Source of the DNA: Parus major
Taxonomy: Eukaryota; Chordata; Aves; Passeriformes; Paridae
Reading direction: 5' to 3'
DNA: 64,000 bases
Assembly (NCBI RefSeq): GCF_001522545.3
Contig: NC_031768.1
Span: forward strand, 88,720,431-88,784,430
The first letter of the stretch is position 1; each line of letters begins with the position of its first letter. The translations under genes and the position numbers were made by a program. The notes below the pieces were generated by a model. It was not told the DNA's origin, did not search any database, and saw nothing but the letters and a program-made list of their open reading frames with translations. This document shows, piece after piece, positions 60,698 through 64,000 of this stretch.

Positions 60698-63600
60698 CTG
60701 CAATGGAAACAGACCCAAGAGGGACAGTTAGTTTCATGTCAGTGCTTTGAAACATCTCTGAGGTGGATACAAACAGCTTGAAGAGCTGAAGGAGCTTGGG
60801 AAAAGGAACATTTCTCTAAACAGATGGCAGTCTCCCTCTAGAGCAAACTGTGCAAAAGGGAAAGCCTTGTTTTGCAGTGTGAAGGAAACCCATTCCCTTC
60901 CGCCTCCCCACGCAGGATGCCAGTGAGACTGGCAGCACAAGACCCCTCCAGCACCCTGCAGAGATCACACTGTGGGGCTGCAGGACTTGGTAAACTTTAG
61001 AGCAAATCTCATAATGTTCTTAATGGCCTTCTGAATTTCTAACTCTTCTCTTTGCCCATCTCATGCAACTCTTCAAATCTCTTCAAATACTGCTACCTTC
61101 AGCTACCCCTGGAAGAGTCACAGACTTTGGCAGGACAGCTGCTACATAATTTTAACCAATCAAGGAGAAAAAAAAATGTTTTATGCAAAAAGTGGTAATG
61201 ATCTCATGCTGATGAAAAGAAGAGCAGGCCTTTGAGGGCTAGGAACATCCTGCCCCCTGCCCACATATATGAAGCAAAGAGGAGTGCTCTCCTGCTTCCA
61301 CATTCCCTCTTTTTGCCTCCAACGGTGGAGCTCAGCAGCTGACCTAAATGGCAGAAAACAAAGCCAGCTGAGTCCCTTCACTGAGAGATCAGTCACAAAA
61401 GGGAGGGAAGCAAGGGCAGCAAGAGCAGGACCATGTTTTCCAGTAGTGACAAACAACAAGACAAGTTAAGCTGCTTTAAAGCTTCACCCCTGCAACAATA
61501 TCATGTGGTCAGTCAGCAGCAAAGCAATGCAGAACATGGAATAATATTTAAAGCCTTACTGCAGCCTGGCAATGGCCTGGCTTCCCAAGCTGCATCTCTG
61601 TCTTCCCAGTACATGACTGGTCCCAAACTGACAGGCACAGCCCAAGTGCTCTTTCCAACTGGAAATTCTGTGCATTTCTGCCAAAAACCTTGCATGGCTT
61701 TTTAGACCATTTTCATTAGCCACAAACATAGAGAGATCTAAAACTTGTCCCTGACTGACCCCAAGTCAGGGAAGCACCCATACAGCAGCAGTAGTTGATA
61801 TTTCAAGTCCCAATTACTGCTTTTCTTTGGCACGTCTGCTGCGCTTGTTGGGCTGGGGGATAAGACTTGATCTCAAATTTTGGCTCCTTTATGCTCCTGC
61901 CCCATCCCTCTAACAGAGAAAACAAACAGCTCAGAGGAGCACCAGAAGTGAACATGGCATGGACTGAGCACCAGAGGGAGGGCTCTGGCACACTGCAGCC
62001 CCCAGGTGACAGCCCTCGAGCCCTGAGCTGAGATTGGCAGCATGTTGGAGGTTGCTGCAGGAGTAAGACACATCTTCTACTCATCACCTTGAATCCAATC
62101 TCCCTCTCTTATGGAAGCTTGTCCTGTTGCTTTAAAAATCATTTGGAAACCCAGATCAGTGGGAAGAGGGCAAAAGCATTTCCCTATGGTCACGGCAGCA
62201 AGGCACAAGCACAATTCCTAGGTCTGTCAGTCCTGTTCCACAAGGATACTCCCTCCTAATTTTAGACCGGGCTTTATTCTCTCAAGTGACCTGACAATCT
62301 TCTCTCCCAAGTTACCCAAGATTTAAATCTGGACAAAGCAGGCAAGCCAAGGAGAAAAGGCACTCTGCCCTGTCTCTAACAGCCACTTTGGCCCCAGCTC
62401 ACCCACTAATTTCCATTCCACTTCCCACTGTGAGAGTGAGTCAGCAGAGTAAATGTACCACACAAGGCGTGGTTCCTCTGGCTATTGCCTCCACCAGATA
62501 GTGAGGATGTGGAAGGGAAGGTGTGCCATGGGATTAAAAGAAAAAAAAAAAGTGAACCATAGAAGCCAGAAATAAAATGGATAACAGGAGCAAAGAGGCA
62601 CATGGAGTGGCAGGACATTCCAAGACCAATGGCAAAGACACATGGCTGAGCACTTCCATCCAGTTCCTTAGTGGGGAAAAGGAATGGGAGTAACAAAAAA
62701 GGCAAGATCCAGGGGTACTTGTGAGGGAAGGAAATTACAGAAGGTGGGAAGGGGAGAAAAAAACAAAACAGAGAAAGCCAGTGTGTCCCCTGATCTGGAA
62801 GACAGGGAAGATGCTAATTACCATTTTATAAGCATCAGTCAGACACACCCTAAAGAAATAATAGATGAAGAAACAGCGTGTGGGTAGGACATGATTCCTC
62901 CCTAGAGGAAAGGACGTGGCTGCAACATGCAGTGCCAGGTACGTGAAAGCGGCAGTGGATTACAAGGTCACAGAAGCAGTAGGTGCCTCTGGGAGGAAAG
63001 CTGTAAACTATGAAGGAACTGTGCTCCTCTCTCCCTTCACAGGTATGCTGTTCAGCAGTCCTCCCTGCCCAGCAACCCAGTTCTCTACTCTCCAGCTCCA
63101 TACTTAGTCTAACTTCTGTGCCCTGCAGTTTCTTTGGGAACTTTCCAAACACCAGAATTTAACTTCCACCTCTCAGCAGGGCAGGTTAGAAGGCAGTTTC
63201 TAAGCTGGCTTCAGGACATTAAACCTCAGCTGCAGCATCAGCAGCACCCCCTGGGACTTCTGGTCTCACCTGACTGAGACTGTGCCTCCTTGTCTTAGAC
63301 AGTGATTCCTTGTCAGCACCCTGGAGCTCTTCCACAGCCTTGGACAGGTCCCTTCAGATTACCCAAACTCCCCAATACACAGGCCTTTCCCATTTCTCCT
63401 GTGCATTAAGATTTTCTCTTGTTTTACAGCAGGATCCATCCCAAATGGCATAAAATTAGAATATAGTTATGGACATTTTTACAGTTCCCTGTTCATGTTG
63501 TGAAAAAAAAACCCTTTCACATATATACCAAATACAGGGATATACGTGGATCTTAGTGGCTGACAAGGCAAGTCTAAGAATTCAGATGCCCCCAGGTGCT

Positions 63601-64000
63601 CAGTAGAAATATTAAGCCAATTAATACCAGTGAGAGTGAAGTTCCACTGCTGATCCTTTAAACACAGCTCAGTTATACTACCATGTTTATCTGATGGTAA
63701 GTAGCAGACCGGGGAGAGTGAAAATGCTCAGCATCAAAAAAGGAATAACATCAAGAACCTTTCAGCACTGCCAAAACAATGTCCTCCCTTCCTCCAGGAG
63801 AAAGGTACAAATGACCTCAGCCAGCACCAACGCTTTGTGCTGCTTTGCAGGCACTAAATATTTAATCAGAATGAAAAGACTCCCACATTTCACCAGAAAG
63901 CAAGAACTCCCAGTGCCCCCCATCCACATGATAAAAACTTCCGCCTTTCACTGGTAGCTTCTTCGATGCAGCTGTTTTTATAAGGTAGAAGGCTGCAGCT
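60698..64000 (-). other. SIDT1: SIDT1 intron (partial) at the right edge
   Basis: Upstream of the exon ending at 60697 I could not find a further SIDT1 exon on the - strand. No segment resembles the first membrane helix or the ectodomain, and the open frames have no family match. No CR1 copy was recognised. I treat the stretch as one intron, but a small exon could have been missed. Confidence 0.6.

Noticed and set aside
1..64000. Prokaryotic-type systems (CRISPR arrays, operons, phage or toxin-antitoxin loci)
   Set aside because: The window is vertebrate genomic DNA with spliced genes and LINE repeats; no regularly spaced repeats or operon-like gene packing are present.

Overview
The window is vertebrate nuclear DNA, almost certainly from a bird. 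The evidence is spliced genes with GT-AG introns, a CpG-island promoter, several CR1 LINE fragments (the dominant interspersed repeat of birds and other sauropsids), compact introns, and proteins close to human NAA50, USF3 and SIDT1. Human chromosome 3q13 carries the same three genes as neighbours; here the block is read in the opposite direction. Species cannot be decided from this sequence alone.

Layout. Bases 1-3161 hold the last two coding exons of NAA50 (+ strand), the catalytic subunit of an N-terminal acetyltransferase. A long 3' UTR follows, perhaps to about 6,970. Bases 6,975-10,030 look empty. A CpG island at about 10.03-11.35 kb carries a CCAAT-box array and the presumed USF3 promoter and first exon, ending at a strong splice donor at 10740. 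One or two candidate 5' exons (12332-12423 and 22556-22632) lie in the long first introns. USF3 coding runs from 24510 to 37455 in five exons; the last is a single 6.46 kb exon, and the protein is 2238 aa. A long 3' UTR probably continues to about 44.8 kb and contains two CR1 copies in opposite orientation. On the - strand, SIDT1 (cholesterol/nucleic-acid transporter family) converges on USF3. Its 3' UTR lies at about 46.7-48.14 kb, and fifteen coding exons between 48138 and 60697 encode the C-terminal ~480 residues. The N-terminal half lies beyond the right edge, and 60.7-64 kb reads as intron.

The three genes are syntenic neighbours, not a pathway: NAA50 acts co-translationally on ribosomes, USF3 is a nuclear bHLH protein, and SIDT1 is a multipass membrane protein. 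I found no new biological system. The best leads concern the USF3 5' end. The exon 1 ATG sits in frame so that skipping the 92-nt exon would give an N-terminally extended USF3, while including it would give a uORF overlapping the USF3 start. Other leads are inverted CR1 copies in the USF3 3' UTR, a pair of Pumilio-type motifs near its distal end, and a non-canonical basic-region residue. Splice sites were read by eye and no transcript data were available.
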